Assembly (NCBI GenBank): GCA_016748015.1
Contig: JAAOMT010000483.1
Coordinates: 62,001 to 126,000 of the forward strand
Direction: 5' to 3'
From: Geosiphon pyriformis
Lineage: Eukaryota; Glomeromycota; Glomeromycetes; Archaeosporales; Geosiphonaceae
Length of the DNA stretch: 64,000 nt
The notes beneath the pieces were generated by a model that was not told the origin of the DNA, did no database searches, and saw only the letters and a list, made by a program, of their open reading frames with translations. The position numbers and the translations under genes were made by a program. Of the stretch, positions 1-10,331 are shown piece after piece (position 1 is the first letter of the stretch; every line of letters begins with the position of its first letter).

Positions 1-244
1 CAATAAGAAAATGATTGAGATGAAAGTTGTTATTTTATTTATTCTTGATTATTTGGAACATGCTTTTCTACAGCTAAAAGATTCATCACTTATATAGCTG
101 TCAAAAGTGGTCAATGATCAAGTCAATGGTCAGGTCATTGATCAGGTCAATAATCACTTACTAAAAATAGAGTGGCTAATTTATGTGACATCAGTGGCTA
201 ATACATGTAATAATTAATAAGAAGTATAAGTTTCAATCATAACA
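1..244 (+). mobile_element. LTR fragment (LTR copy C), 3' part only
   Basis: This is the right-hand part of an LTR whose left part lies outside the window. It matches the corresponding parts of two other LTR copies (5,354-5,660 and 6,636-6,947), including the 12-bp tandem array and the terminal ATAACA at 239-244. The full-length copy at 6,231-6,947 begins TGTTAT and ends ATAACA, the short inverted termini expected of an LTR. The DNA to its right (245-2,594) encodes an eroded Gypsy interior on the plus strand, so this copy is probably the 5' LTR of that element. No primer-binding site is obvious after position 244. Confidence 0.7.
109..156 (+). repeat. 12-bp minisatellite in LTR copy C, 4 units
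   Basis: Four consecutive units close to GGTCAATGATCA, each containing a (G/A)TCA-type core, lie in this LTR. The same array has 11 units in LTR copy A and 9 in copy B, so the number of units varies between copies. Confidence 0.85.
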
Positions 245-2594
245 CTATAATACTCCTAATTTTTATGAATAACACCAGCTTATTATTTTTCAAGACTCTA
301 ATATTAAAACAATTATTATTAATTTGCTCTACAGCCAATTTAATAACAGTTTTAACAACTATTAATCATTCAACAATATCAAGTATTTGCAACTAATAAC
401 AATAAAATTAATACTAACAACTAATTAATTCTCCAAAACAATTCACAATAAAAACTTACATATTACCATATTTAATTTAGTTACCTAAAAATATTAGAAA
501 AATCAGATTTTTAATAATCTGCACTTTTTGAAGATAAAATTATAACATTAAGACAAAACTCTTTTAGCAATACAATTTTACTACCAAAGATTATCAAAAA
601 TACCAATTTTTTTAATATTTTTTCTATTAAATTTGAAACAAATAAATCACTATTCTTGTTTAGCAATACAGTAGTCACAGAATAAAAAGCAATTACAGCC
701 ATGTATACAAAAACTAAGATAAAAAAAACAAATTTATTTAATTTTAGATAATAAATTAGTAAAAAGCATTATTATTTATCAGTTAATATAACAACTTTAA
801 TGAAATATTGACAAACTAGCTAGTTATTGTTATAGCCAATAACATGAAAAAAAACATCAATGCAAAAATTTAACAATTTTTATTCACAATTGACAAAATT
901 ATTATTCCAGTTAAAGTATTAGTTATAGATATATCTTAATATTAAGTCTTGGTTAAAAATGATTGACTTCTTAAAACCAATGCAAACTTAGATTGAAAAA
1001 TCCAGAAATTAAAAATTTTATACCAAAAACAAAATACTAAATTACTTATTACTTATAATATATTTAACAAATAATTAAAAAAAGTCTCTGTGTTCGAATT
1101 TGAAGAAAAAAAAACCACCTACTAAAACTTACATAGTTTTTAAATTAACATTTAATTAAGCTGAAAAAACTAAACAATTATTTGAAATATTTGCATCACA
1201 ACTAATATTATTATGATTTAAAAAAATTAACAAATAATTTATTTTTACAACTAATTAATTAATAATTGATATGTTTTATATTTAAAACCAAAATTTAAAA
1301 AACAACTATTTTATATTCTATTTAAATATAAAGATTACAACAAAAAACTTTTATTTTTAAAAGCTTGCATATTTCTAAAAGAAAAATATGAAACTTATAT
1401 TTACTATTATTGCAAAGTCTGTTACCAAAAATAATTTGACAGTCCAAAACAAAATAAAAAATAAGACAACACACTTTGTTTTACATGTGGAGAATTACTG
1501 CCAAAAAAATACAACTGAATTAATGTTGTAATAAAAAAAAGTATATAATTAGATCTGTTAATATGTTTTATTAATTGTTAAAAAAATTAAGAAAAAAATA
1601 TTATTCAATATAGTATATAATAATGTTCTTAATAAACTAGATTATTATTTTTATAATACTAAAATAATTTATAATCTAATCATAATTTTAATTAATAAAA
1701 AAACCCAAAAAGATGTTTGCCAAATAAAAAAAGCTGAATATATTAAATATACTTTTAAAATTGCTAAATACAATTATAAAAATAAAATAAAAGTATATTA
1801 CTAAATTGTCAATTATATTTACTTTTCTAAAGAACTCAAATTTAGTAGTTAGAACAAATAAATATTTAATTATATAAAGAATACATCATGTTTTATGACA
1901 ACCAATAATATCCAGAATGTTATGCTTTTAACATATTATTATTTACAAAGAATAATAAATATTAAATCAAATTTAGAGAATTTAAATTAGAAAAAAAATT
2001 GTTTATAACACTAATTTATTTACTCAAAAATCAACCAATATTGTAATTAAAATATTTCAATAACAATAGTTAAAAATCAAACCAAAAAAAATCTATAAAA
2101 TTAATACAGAATATAATTTACAATATTCTGGTAATATTTTGGTTCTTTAACCAAAATTACTTATAAAAATCAATATAAAAATTGCTTTTGAAATTTTACT
2201 AAAAGCAATAATATAAATTGCTTCTCAATTATTATTAGTAAGAAAAAAAATCAACATTAAAGAAAAAATTATTAACACAGAATACACTAAAGACATTATA
2301 ATTATGTTAAAAATTAAGATTAATAAATCATTTAAAATTAAACATACTAAAAGATTGTTCAAGCTATTTACTTATTTTTAATTAACATTTTAAATTTTTA
2401 ATCAGCTAATCAAAAAAAACAATTAAGCAAAAGTGACAAAAAAATTTAAGATTTTGGTTTAATTAAACAATTTATAGTTTTAATAAATATAGCTTTTAAT
2501 AAAATAAATTTTACCAAAATTTTTAACTTTTTTAACCAATTATTATCCAACTATTTGGAAAATATTATAAAATTTACATCTGTTTAAAATCTAC
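245..2594 (+). mobile_element. Eroded Ty3/Gypsy interior with dUTPase relic
   Basis: This stretch is very AT-rich and has no open frame, but two parts can be read. At about 1,411-1,500 a plus-strand frame shows two CxxC pairs separated by 19 codons (YCKVCYQ...LCFTCGELLP), interrupted by TAA codons where Trp is likely. At about 2,030-2,594 the sequence aligns base by base with the coding strand of the dUTPase region of the Gypsy element at the right end of the window (its minus strand, about 63,780-63,230). Nearly all differences are loss of C or G. The stretch 245-1,400 probably held gag, but I cannot read it. The copy stops where LTR copy A begins at 2,595. Confidence 0.6.
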
Positions 2595-3045
2595 TATTAT
2601 GAATTAGAATAACAAACTAATAAATAGCAAAAAAAAACAAAATTATAGTATAATAAAAATAATCAAAGAAAAATTATAATAAAAAAGTGAATTGAATATG
2701 TATAAATTTAATATACATGATTAGTTTCATAGAAATCATAATTGCTAATCTTTTCTAAAAATCTGAAGATAGAAAAATAGTTTGTAATTATTAACAAAAT
2801 AATACTGCTGTCATTATTTTATGTTTTATATTAGCAATTTTTAAAATTAATAACAAGTATTATTGTGTTTTTCAATTATTTTTTTATTTAATAAATTACA
2901 AAAGCAAGCAATTATTTTTTAGATTAATTTTAACAATAAAAATTAAGAAAAAAAAAAGATAAAATATGTAAATGCCAACAAATAATTTTTTATTTCAAAA
3001 TATTTAGATACTTAAAAATAGAAAAAAAAGAATAAACAATATAAG

Positions 3046-5341
3046 GAAATATTTGCAAAAAACTCTTTGTCTCTTTAATTTTATGACCATGACCAGAGCA
3101 AAGAGTAAAAAGGCTGTACCTAATATCTGTCCTAAGATATCTAATAAAATTTCAATCAGAGGAGCTCTTTTTGTTGTAGAAGCAACTAGGCAAAACGTTT
3201 TAGAAGCCTTCCTCTTACCCAGTAATCGTAAAAAGCTGCTTTTGGTAGCCACTGAATCAACTTCCTTATCTTTGGCTGGTTTTTCACCAGTCAAAGTTCC
3301 TTCAAAGAGACACACTTGGGTTAGTCCCAATGTTGCCTCTACCCTGACTAAGAGCCCAAAAGTTTTTAATAATAGACCAGTAAATAAGCTGGTCTTTCCC
3401 TCTATAGACTCAACACCTGGTGCTTCTGATACCACCTCTTCAAAAAAAATGGTCAAAAAGACCAAAAGTTCAGAAAAGTGGAGGCAGTCACTTGTCTCTG
3501 CTATTGTTACACTGAACTCCTTTGTGGTTCCCAATGAGATCTTAGATGAGATCTCAGTAGCATTATCTGGCACGTCATCCAAGATGGGCCAAGATTAACC
3601 ACTGGTTGTGTTGCCAAATGTGGTGTTTTTCGGCAGATCATTGCCGGTTTTAGAAGCAAAACAATCTCCTCCTGTTGGGTTATCTGTTCTTGGGAACTGG
3701 GCTGATCAAATGAAAACTGATTTATCTCCTCCTCTAGTTTCTGGTGCTACTTCTGGTAATGCTTGGAAAACTATTACTAGTTATCAAAGGTTTGCTGGAT
3801 AGGTGGCCTCCACTCTGGTGCCTGGTGCTACTTTTAAGATCAAATTGGCTCATGTTAAGACTGTTTTTCAGTCTGTGCATGGTTTCTTGGGTGCTAAATC
3901 TGTTTTAAAAGACAATGTGAAGCTTTTCTGTATGGAGTTTGCTTCTCAATAGTCTTTGGATGCTGCATTTCTGGTTGAGCTTACAAGCTCTGTTCATTTG
4001 GCCACTCTTAAAATTGCCAAGTCTTTGGTAGTTTCTGAATTTGGTTCCTCTTCTGCTGCTGTTGCACTGTGTGATGTACCTTTGGGTGTGTCAACTGCTG
4101 ACATTAAGTTGGCTTTCAGTGTGTTTGGTAGTGTCATTTATGTTGTGCTAAAGCCTGCTGGCATTTGGCAGTATGTGGTGGTTTATTTTGAAAAGTTGGA
4201 CTCTGTTGTGTCTGCCTTGAAGCATTGGTCAGTCTTGGTGGGCAAGGATAGTGTTAGAATCCTCCCTCTGGTAAATCAAAATGAGACTATTTTGTCTCGT
4301 GATAAGTTTAAGGCCAAATTGGTCAACCTTCCCCCTGGTTGTACTGTTTTTAAAATCAGTAATATGATTTCTCAGATTGGTGGTCAAACATGTTTCATCT
4401 TTTGTTCTCCTGATTCTGGTTGTCGTTCCCAGTTTGCTTTAGTTACATTTGACTCTCAAGGTGATTTGGATTCTGCTGTAGTCAAGACTGGTACTCTAAG
4501 TAAATGCCGTATCTGGTGGAAAACTCCTGGCTGCCAGCGCTGCTTTAGGTGTCAAAAAATGGGCCATCTGGCTGCGGATTGCAAGATTTCCCCATCTTCC
4601 ATTCTCAAGGTTCCCAAGATTTTCAAGTCTCGTTTTGTGGGTTCTGCTTCATATGCCAAGACTGCTGCTTTTTCTGGTCTTTTTGAGTTTCCTCCTTTAG
4701 TGGCTTCTTTAGCTGCTTCTGTTGCTGATCCTGCTGTTAGTTCCAGTTTGGATTCTTTGGAAAAGCAGATTTCGGATTTGGCTGCTCTGGTTAAGTCTAT
4801 TGTTGAGTCTGTTGGTTCTTTGATTGTTTTGGTGTCTCATTTTCTTGATGATAATGCCATTAAGGCTGTTCAGATCGAAAAAGATATTGTTTCCATGAAA
4901 AGTGCTACTAACAATTTTTCTAACCTCATGGTTGGAGTTTCCAAGGACATTGCTTGTCTTAGATCTGAGATTAACTTTGGTAATATGGATTATAATGGTG
5001 TTTTGGCTGCTAAGCCTTTTTTTTTGAGTGAGGACACTATTGAGCGTGTCATTGCTTTGTGGCGAATGTCTGGTGCTGAAACCAGGGGCAATATTGAGTC
5101 TACTAGATTGTTTTTTAGTGAGTTTATTTTTGATTCTAGGAATCTGAATGGTATCATTAAGAGAATTCGTGGATTGGGGTTATTCTCACCTACTTTTAAT
5201 TCAGCATAGTAAGTTTTTGATTGGACTGAGTGTCTGATCACATGTAGAAAATGCATGATTTACACCTATAATGTAATCCCTTTTGTGGTATCATAGTTTA
5301 GGTAGTATTTGGATTTTGCTCATTAAAATATAATAAAAAAA
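3046..5341 (+). mobile_element. ORF1-only LINE-like element with target-site duplication
   Basis: A 2.3-kb insertion flanked by the perfect direct repeat AAACAATATAAG (3,034-3,045 and 5,342-5,353) and ending in an A-tract. It carries one ORF1-like reading frame and no endonuclease or reverse transcriptase. Its 3' tail (TGTAGAAAATGCATGATT... then GGATTTTGCTCATTAAA) closely matches the 3' tail of the complete LINE at 8,409-15,143. This suggests a non-autonomous partner copied by the enzyme of the larger family. The empty site is represented by LTR copy B, which continues across the same point with no insertion. Confidence 0.8.
3083..5209 (+). pseudogene. LINE ORF1-like zinc-knuckle protein, 3 in-frame stops
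   Basis: One reading frame of 709 codons starts at the ATG at 3,083. It is broken only by TAA at 3,596, TAG at 3,800 and TAG at 3,950, with no frameshift. The middle resembles an RNA-recognition fold (VALCDVPLGV, then VVVYF) and is followed by a CCHC knuckle CFRCQKMGHLAADC (C-x2-C-x4-H-x4-C) near 4,538-4,580. The C-terminal third is Ser/Val-rich and predicted helical. ORF1 proteins of this type bind RNA and act as nucleocapsid-like partners in retrotransposition. The downstream open segment (3,953-5,209) is long, so decay is mild. I recall this protein type as very abundant in Rhizophagus; this was not searched. Confidence 0.75.
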
Positions 5342-5443
5342 AAACAATATAAGAAAAAGTAATTAATAGTAAGTTTTATTTTATTACTTTGATTATATTT
5401 TTTTATAGCTAAAGAATTTATTGCTTATATAATTATTGAAAAT

Positions 5444-5575
5444 AGTTAATAATCAAGTTAATAACTAGATTAACAATCAAATTAATAATTAGATTAATAA
5501 TTAGATTAATAATTAAGTCAATAATCAGATTAAAAGTCAAATCAATAATTAGATTAATAGTTAAATCAACAATTA
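5444..5575 (+). repeat. 12-bp minisatellite in LTR copy A, 11 units
   Basis: Eleven adjacent 12-bp units such as GATTAATAATTA and AGTCAATAATCA. Units differ from those of copy C mainly by C to T and G to A changes. Confidence 0.85.
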
Positions 5576-5660
5576 CTATCTAAAAATAAAGTGCTAATTA
5601 TATAATATTAATGACTAATATATGTAATAACTAAAAAAACTATAAGTTTCAACTATAATA

Positions 5661-6230
5661 TTATCTTTTTCAAAAAAATTGAGCTCTTATAAAATTAAAC
5701 TATTTATGAAATAATCTATTTAAAAAGTTTTATTTAACTTAAAACTAACTAATTTAATAAAATTTTTTATAAATAAAATATATAATACTTAAAGTAAAAT
5801 AAGTTTTGTGTTCAAAAAATCAAGTTTTTATATAAGAGTTTTGGTTTTTTTAGTAATAATTAATACTCTTAAAACATCTAATTATATAATATTTAAAATT
5901 TTTATCTGTATTTTAGAAGTTGTTTTCTTTATAAACTTTATGTTTTCTATAATTTTATTAAAATGACCATAAAATTTTAGTTGTTTTTTATATAACAAGT
6001 TTTTGTTTATAAGCAAAATTTTTTTAATTGTTTTTCTAAGTATATTAAAAAGCGATAATATAGTTGTTATAATGTTTTTAAGCATATAATTATTCATTTT
6101 ATTACTAATTTTTTCTCTTTTGATAGTGGTTTTTTTTGGTTTAATAACAATATATGTATTATTATTATTAGTTGTAATAATTTGTTTTTCAATAATTAAA
6201 GTAGTGTTTGAATAATTTTTGGTTTAATAT
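5661..6230. other. AT-rich stretch, no gene recognised
   Basis: Between LTR copies A and B. Its first 40 bases resemble the Gypsy sequence expected just after the dUTPase module, but the similarity soon fades. A short minus-strand open frame at 5,882-6,097 is Lys/Ile-rich and looks compositional. Confidence 0.5.
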
Positions 6231-6947
6231 TGTTATGGATTAAAGTAATAAGCTAATAGATAGCAAAAAAAAACAGAATTATAGAGTAATGAAATTAATC
6301 AAAGAGAATTTAATTTTGAGGAGCAAATTAAATAAGTATAAATTTAATATATAAAATCAGTTTTATAAAATATTATTATTCTTTTTAAAAGATAATTAAA
6401 GAATTTAAAGATAAAGAAATAGTTTATATTGTTAACAAATAATAACACTAGTATAATTCTATGCTTTATGTTAACACTTTTAGAATTTAATATTAGGTAT
6501 TAGATATACTTTTCAGTTATGTTTTATTTAATAATTTTTAATTGCTACAATTATACAAGTCAGAAAAAAGGTAGATAAATGCCAACAAGTAATTTTTATT
6601 CTAAGATATTTAGATACTTGAAAGAAAAAAAAGGAAAATTAGTGAAAAGAGAAGGATTGAGATAAAGTTATTATTTTATTTTTTTGCTTTCATTAATTTG
6701 TATATATTTTTCTATAGTTAAGAAATTTATTATTTATATAACTATTAAAAGTGGTCAATAATCAGGTTAATAACTAGATTAATAATTAGATTAATGATCA
6801 GATCAATAATTAGGTTAATAATTAAGTCAATAGTCAGGTTATTAATCAAATTAATAATCATTATCTAAAAATAAGGTGAGTAATTATATAACATTAATGA
6901 TTAACACATGTAATAATTAATAAAATATATGAGTTTCAACTATAACA
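6231..6947 (+). mobile_element. Solo LTR (LTR copy B)
   Basis: A 717-bp sequence starts TGTTATGG and ends CTATAACA, so its termini are inverted copies of TGTTAT. It matches copies A and C throughout. The flanking bases AATAT on the left and AATAC on the right are compatible with a 5-bp target duplication with one transition. No interior domain lies beside it, so it is most simply a solo LTR left by recombination. Confidence 0.75.
6753..6860 (+). repeat. 12-bp minisatellite in LTR copy B, 9 units
   Basis: Nine adjacent 12-bp units, from GGTCAATAATCA to AATTAATAATCA, at the same place in the LTR as the arrays of copies A and C. Confidence 0.85.
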
Positions 6948-7017
6948 ATACTTATAAAGAGTATTGAAAGTGTTTTAAATGTTTTAATCCAAAAAATAAT
7001 TGTTTATGTTAATTAAA

Positions 7018-8408
7018 AATACTAAATTAATACTAACTTTGTTAAATAGTTGTTTAAATTTAATTGAATTTAAAAATTTAATAGAATAAGTTTTTTTTTT
7101 TTAATAATTATTATAAAATTTTACATATTGTTAAATGTTTTTTTATATGTAAGATCAAAAATAATATTCAAGTATTTTTTGAATTATATTATTTTTTCTT
7201 AAATATACTGATAAGAAATTTGTATGTATTTTGTATAAAATTGGTTTTTTTTATTTGTTTTATTAATCTAAATAAGTTGTTTAAATTTTGGCAATTTCAA
7301 TAGTAAATTTTGTTATAATATAAAAAATCTTGTTTTGTTTAGTGTTTTTTAGCTGAAAACCAATTTTCTAATATAGTAAGAGTTTTTAAATAGTTTTTAA
7401 TATTGTTGTAGTTTTCAGAATTTATTATTTGTTAATTGTTATTGTTAAATTAGTAAGTTGTTAATTCTAATCTTGTCTTATTCTTGAAAGACTACCAATA
7501 TTAATATGTAATTTTTCTAATTTATAATAAACAATGTATTTGTAATTGGCAAGAAAATCAGTTCATTATGTTTGTTTTGTACTTAATTCAAATTTTTTTT
7601 ATTGAGCCATTTGAAATTAATGTTATTAATAATAATATTAAATTTTTTTCTATATTGGAAATACTGTTAAAAGTATTTAAAAGTCTAAATAATAACTGTT
7701 GTTTTTAATTTGATGAAACTATATTTAAGTTTTGCTAATTTAAAGATTTTGCTGGTATAAATAATTATTTGTTCATTGTTATTGTTATTCAATTGTAATA
7801 GAATGGCACTAAATGCTATATAAAAAGCATTAATGGTTAATTAAAACTATTTGTTAAAATTTAAATAAACAAGAATTAGAATTGTTGTTAACTTTTTTTA
7901 AAAAGTATTGAAGACTTTTTGTTGTGCTAAAATCTATTAATATTTTATATTTTTGTTGATTAAATAATTAAAAGATTTGACAATTTCAAAATTTTTTTTA
8001 ATAAATTTCTAATAATAAAAGACTAATTTAGTAAATCTTTTTAATTCAGTAATATTTTAAGAAACTTTGAAATTTTTTACAGCACTAATTGTTTTTGGAT
8101 TGAATAAGACTCTATTTTTGTTAACAATATATTTAAAAAAAATTAAGTTTGTTTTTCTAAAATAATATTTCTTAATATTTATTTTTAATCCTGCTTTTAA
8201 TTATTGTTAAAAAATTTTTTACAAGTAAATTAAATAAGCTTTAAAAGTCAAGAAGTAAATATTAGTATTATTAAGATAAATAATTATTGATTGTCATAAA
8301 AATTTTTTATAAACAATATTTATAAGTCATTAAAATATTGCTAATGTATTACAAAATCCAAAAAACATTATATTAAATTTATAGTTTTTTTTTAAAGTAA
8401 ATAGTATA
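7018..8408 (-). pseudogene. Eroded Gypsy pol (integrase, RNase H, RT part)
   Basis: This stretch aligns co-linearly with 61,088-62,480 of the Gypsy element at the right end, over about 1.4 kb. It covers the zinc-binding part of integrase, RNase H and the end of RT. Anchors include GTTGTAGTTTTC with the following bases and the segment equivalent to the RT catalytic motif at 8,267-8,278, which would read Tyr-Leu-Asn-Asn. Differences are overwhelmingly G to A and C to T in both directions, leaving almost no GC pairs and no open frame. It is cut on the right by the LINE at 8,409. Confidence 0.75.
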
Positions 8409-8477
8409 CTTCTTTCTCTTATTCATCCCAAATTCCCAAAAAGAGTCAAAAAGTTTTTTTAAAAGAAGTTTTTTAAT

Positions 8478-10331
8478 ATTCAGTATGATAAAACCAAACC
8501 GTTTTTTGATTTTGAGGCCACTGTTGGCCCTAGTATTGTTGTCATAAAGAAGGCTGCTGAAAAATCTGGTGCTGGTGGGGGTTTTAAGCCTGTTTTGCCA
8601 AGGAAGAAAAGGAAAAGTGTTGCTTTGGAGAAGGGTATTAGTGGAAGAAGAATGCCAACTGAAGTGCCAAGTGGTTGTTCATAGAGTTTTAAGACTGGTG
8701 ACACCACTAAGTTTGAAAGCATTGATATGGAGAAAAAATGTCTTGTAGAGGAAACTAGCTTTGACTTTGGTAAAGATGGGACTATGACTGATATGGATCA
8801 TAATGAGATGCCTAAGGGGCCAAGTATGATAACTAAGAAAGCATTAGGTAAACCATTGGGGAAAATAGATTTTTTGGGTTGTGGTAATAATGGTGATGCT
8901 CTTTCTGATATTCTCTTAGAACTTCCCCTACTCTTGAAGAATTTAGTTCTTGTTTCTGTTAAAAAATCTTTCACTTTGAATATAGGCTTGGATAAAGTGG
9001 TTGAAAAGTTATCTTAAGAAAAGCTGATGGTGGTTAGGAAATTGTTTTCAAGAGTCAATGGTTTTGGGGGGGTTTCTACCCCCTCAAAATTCTCTGGGAT
9101 CATCCGCACTTTTTTTACTTCTGAATCTAGTTTGGCACAGGCCACAGAAAAGGCAAAAGTGGTGAATATTTTGGTAAACACCGATCTCAAAAAATTAACT
9201 GGTCATTCAGATTAGGCTGTGGTGGTTAAAGAAATTCTAGTTGAAACATCAGCTGAGACTGTGCACACTGTGCTGTCTGTGTTTGGCATAATTAAGTTGA
9301 TTAAGATGCAATTGGTAGGGCTGTGGCAAAAAGCAATAGTTGAATTTGGTGAGATTGACCAGGCTGATTTGGCTGCAGTTTGCTGGTCTATTCTGATTGA
9401 AAAAGATGCTATTCGTGTGGCCAAAACTAATAATGACAAAGAATTATGGAATGCTAGGGATTATCACAGGGCTCTGCTTTACACTCTGTTAATAAAAACA
9501 ACTGCTTATAACATCTGGAATTTTGTTGACTCTGTGGGTGAGAAAACCTGTATGATCAATTGTCATTCTGTTACATATGTTCAGGCCAGATGTGCTGTTG
9601 TTTGCTTTGATTCAGCTGATTCCTTGGATGCTGTTATAGACACTACTCTAGTGTTAAAAAGCATGAACCTGTATTGGTTTTGTCTGAGTCTCTCTAAATG
9701 TGCTAAGTGTGGGAATTTGGGTCACACATCATTGGACTGCTCTGTGAGTGGAAATTTCTCCTCTAGTAGATTATCTTGCAGAATGCTTTCAGATGTAGAT
9801 AAAAACAGACTGGCTGCCATCTATGCCAAATGTTCAGCTCCAGTCACTCGACCAGTTGCTTTTGGTGGTACTTTGTGGGCTAGTGTTGTCAGTGGGTCTT
9901 CTTTCCCTTCTCTCTCTGGTCAGAGTATTTCTTCAAAAAATGGCTTCTCAGAAATAAAGCCTACCCCACTGTTGTTTTTGGAAATGAATAATAGGTTTGC
10001 CACTCTTGAGCGCAGTCTTGCCAGCCTCACAAAGTGTGTTGATAAGCTGGCTAAGAGGTTGGACATGTCTAGACCAATGGTTTTCCAGCTTAGCCCTGGA
10101 CGTCAGCCATTGGTGACCCCTTTATTACAGAATCAAGGAGTAAATATAGTGATGAGTAAGAGTTTGGGTGTGGTCACTAGTGATAAGACTGTAGTAGGAG
10201 CAGTGGTTTTTAATCCCTCAGTTGTTTTGAAGATGGAAGAAATGTTGAAGAATTTTTTAGTTACAGTTATGAACCTTTTGGCTAAAATGGACAATACTGG
10301 TCAGGTGCCTGTTATTTGTACTTCTCAATGA
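8478..10331 (+). pseudogene. LINE ORF1, zinc-knuckle protein, 3 in-frame stops
   Basis: One frame runs from about 8,478 to the TGA at 10,329-10,331, interrupted by TAG at 8,682, TAA at 9,015 and TAG at 9,213. The CCHC knuckle CAKCGNLGHTSLDC lies near 9,697-9,738. The upstream half has an RNA-binding-like fold (VVKEILVETS...VFGIIKLIKMQLVGLW) that matches the other LINE ORF1 at 53,259-53,376. A coiled-coil-like segment follows near 9,985-10,070. No ATG is kept at the expected start. The stop at 9,213 sits where the other copy has TGG; a CGG ancestor would explain both. Confidence 0.8.

Larger units (their letters stand above)
2595..5660 (+). mobile_element. LTR copy A, split by a LINE insertion
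   Basis: The two halves, 2,595-3,045 and 5,354-5,660, match the left and right halves of LTR copy B (6,231-6,947) in order and orientation. The break is exactly the LINE at 3,046-5,341. The ends are TATTAT and ATAATA, transition-mutated forms of TGTTAT and ATAACA. It is either the 3' LTR of a truncated element whose 5' LTR is copy C, or a solo LTR nested in the Gypsy copy. The flanks CTAC and TTAT are compatible with a mutated 4-bp target duplication, which would favour the nested solo LTR, but this is weak. Confidence 0.7.

Noticed and set aside
3004-3582. 192-codon minus-strand frame opposite LINE ORF1
   Set aside because: It is antisense to the ORF1 coding sequence, and the sense frame has the zinc-knuckle family features.
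5882-6097. 71-codon minus-strand Lys/Ile-rich frame
   Set aside because: Composition of AT-rich DNA explains it. It has no motif and no match to the Gypsy or LINE proteins in the window.
109-6860. 12-bp arrays as CRISPR-like repeats
   Set aside because: The units are contiguous with no spacers and lie inside LTRs.
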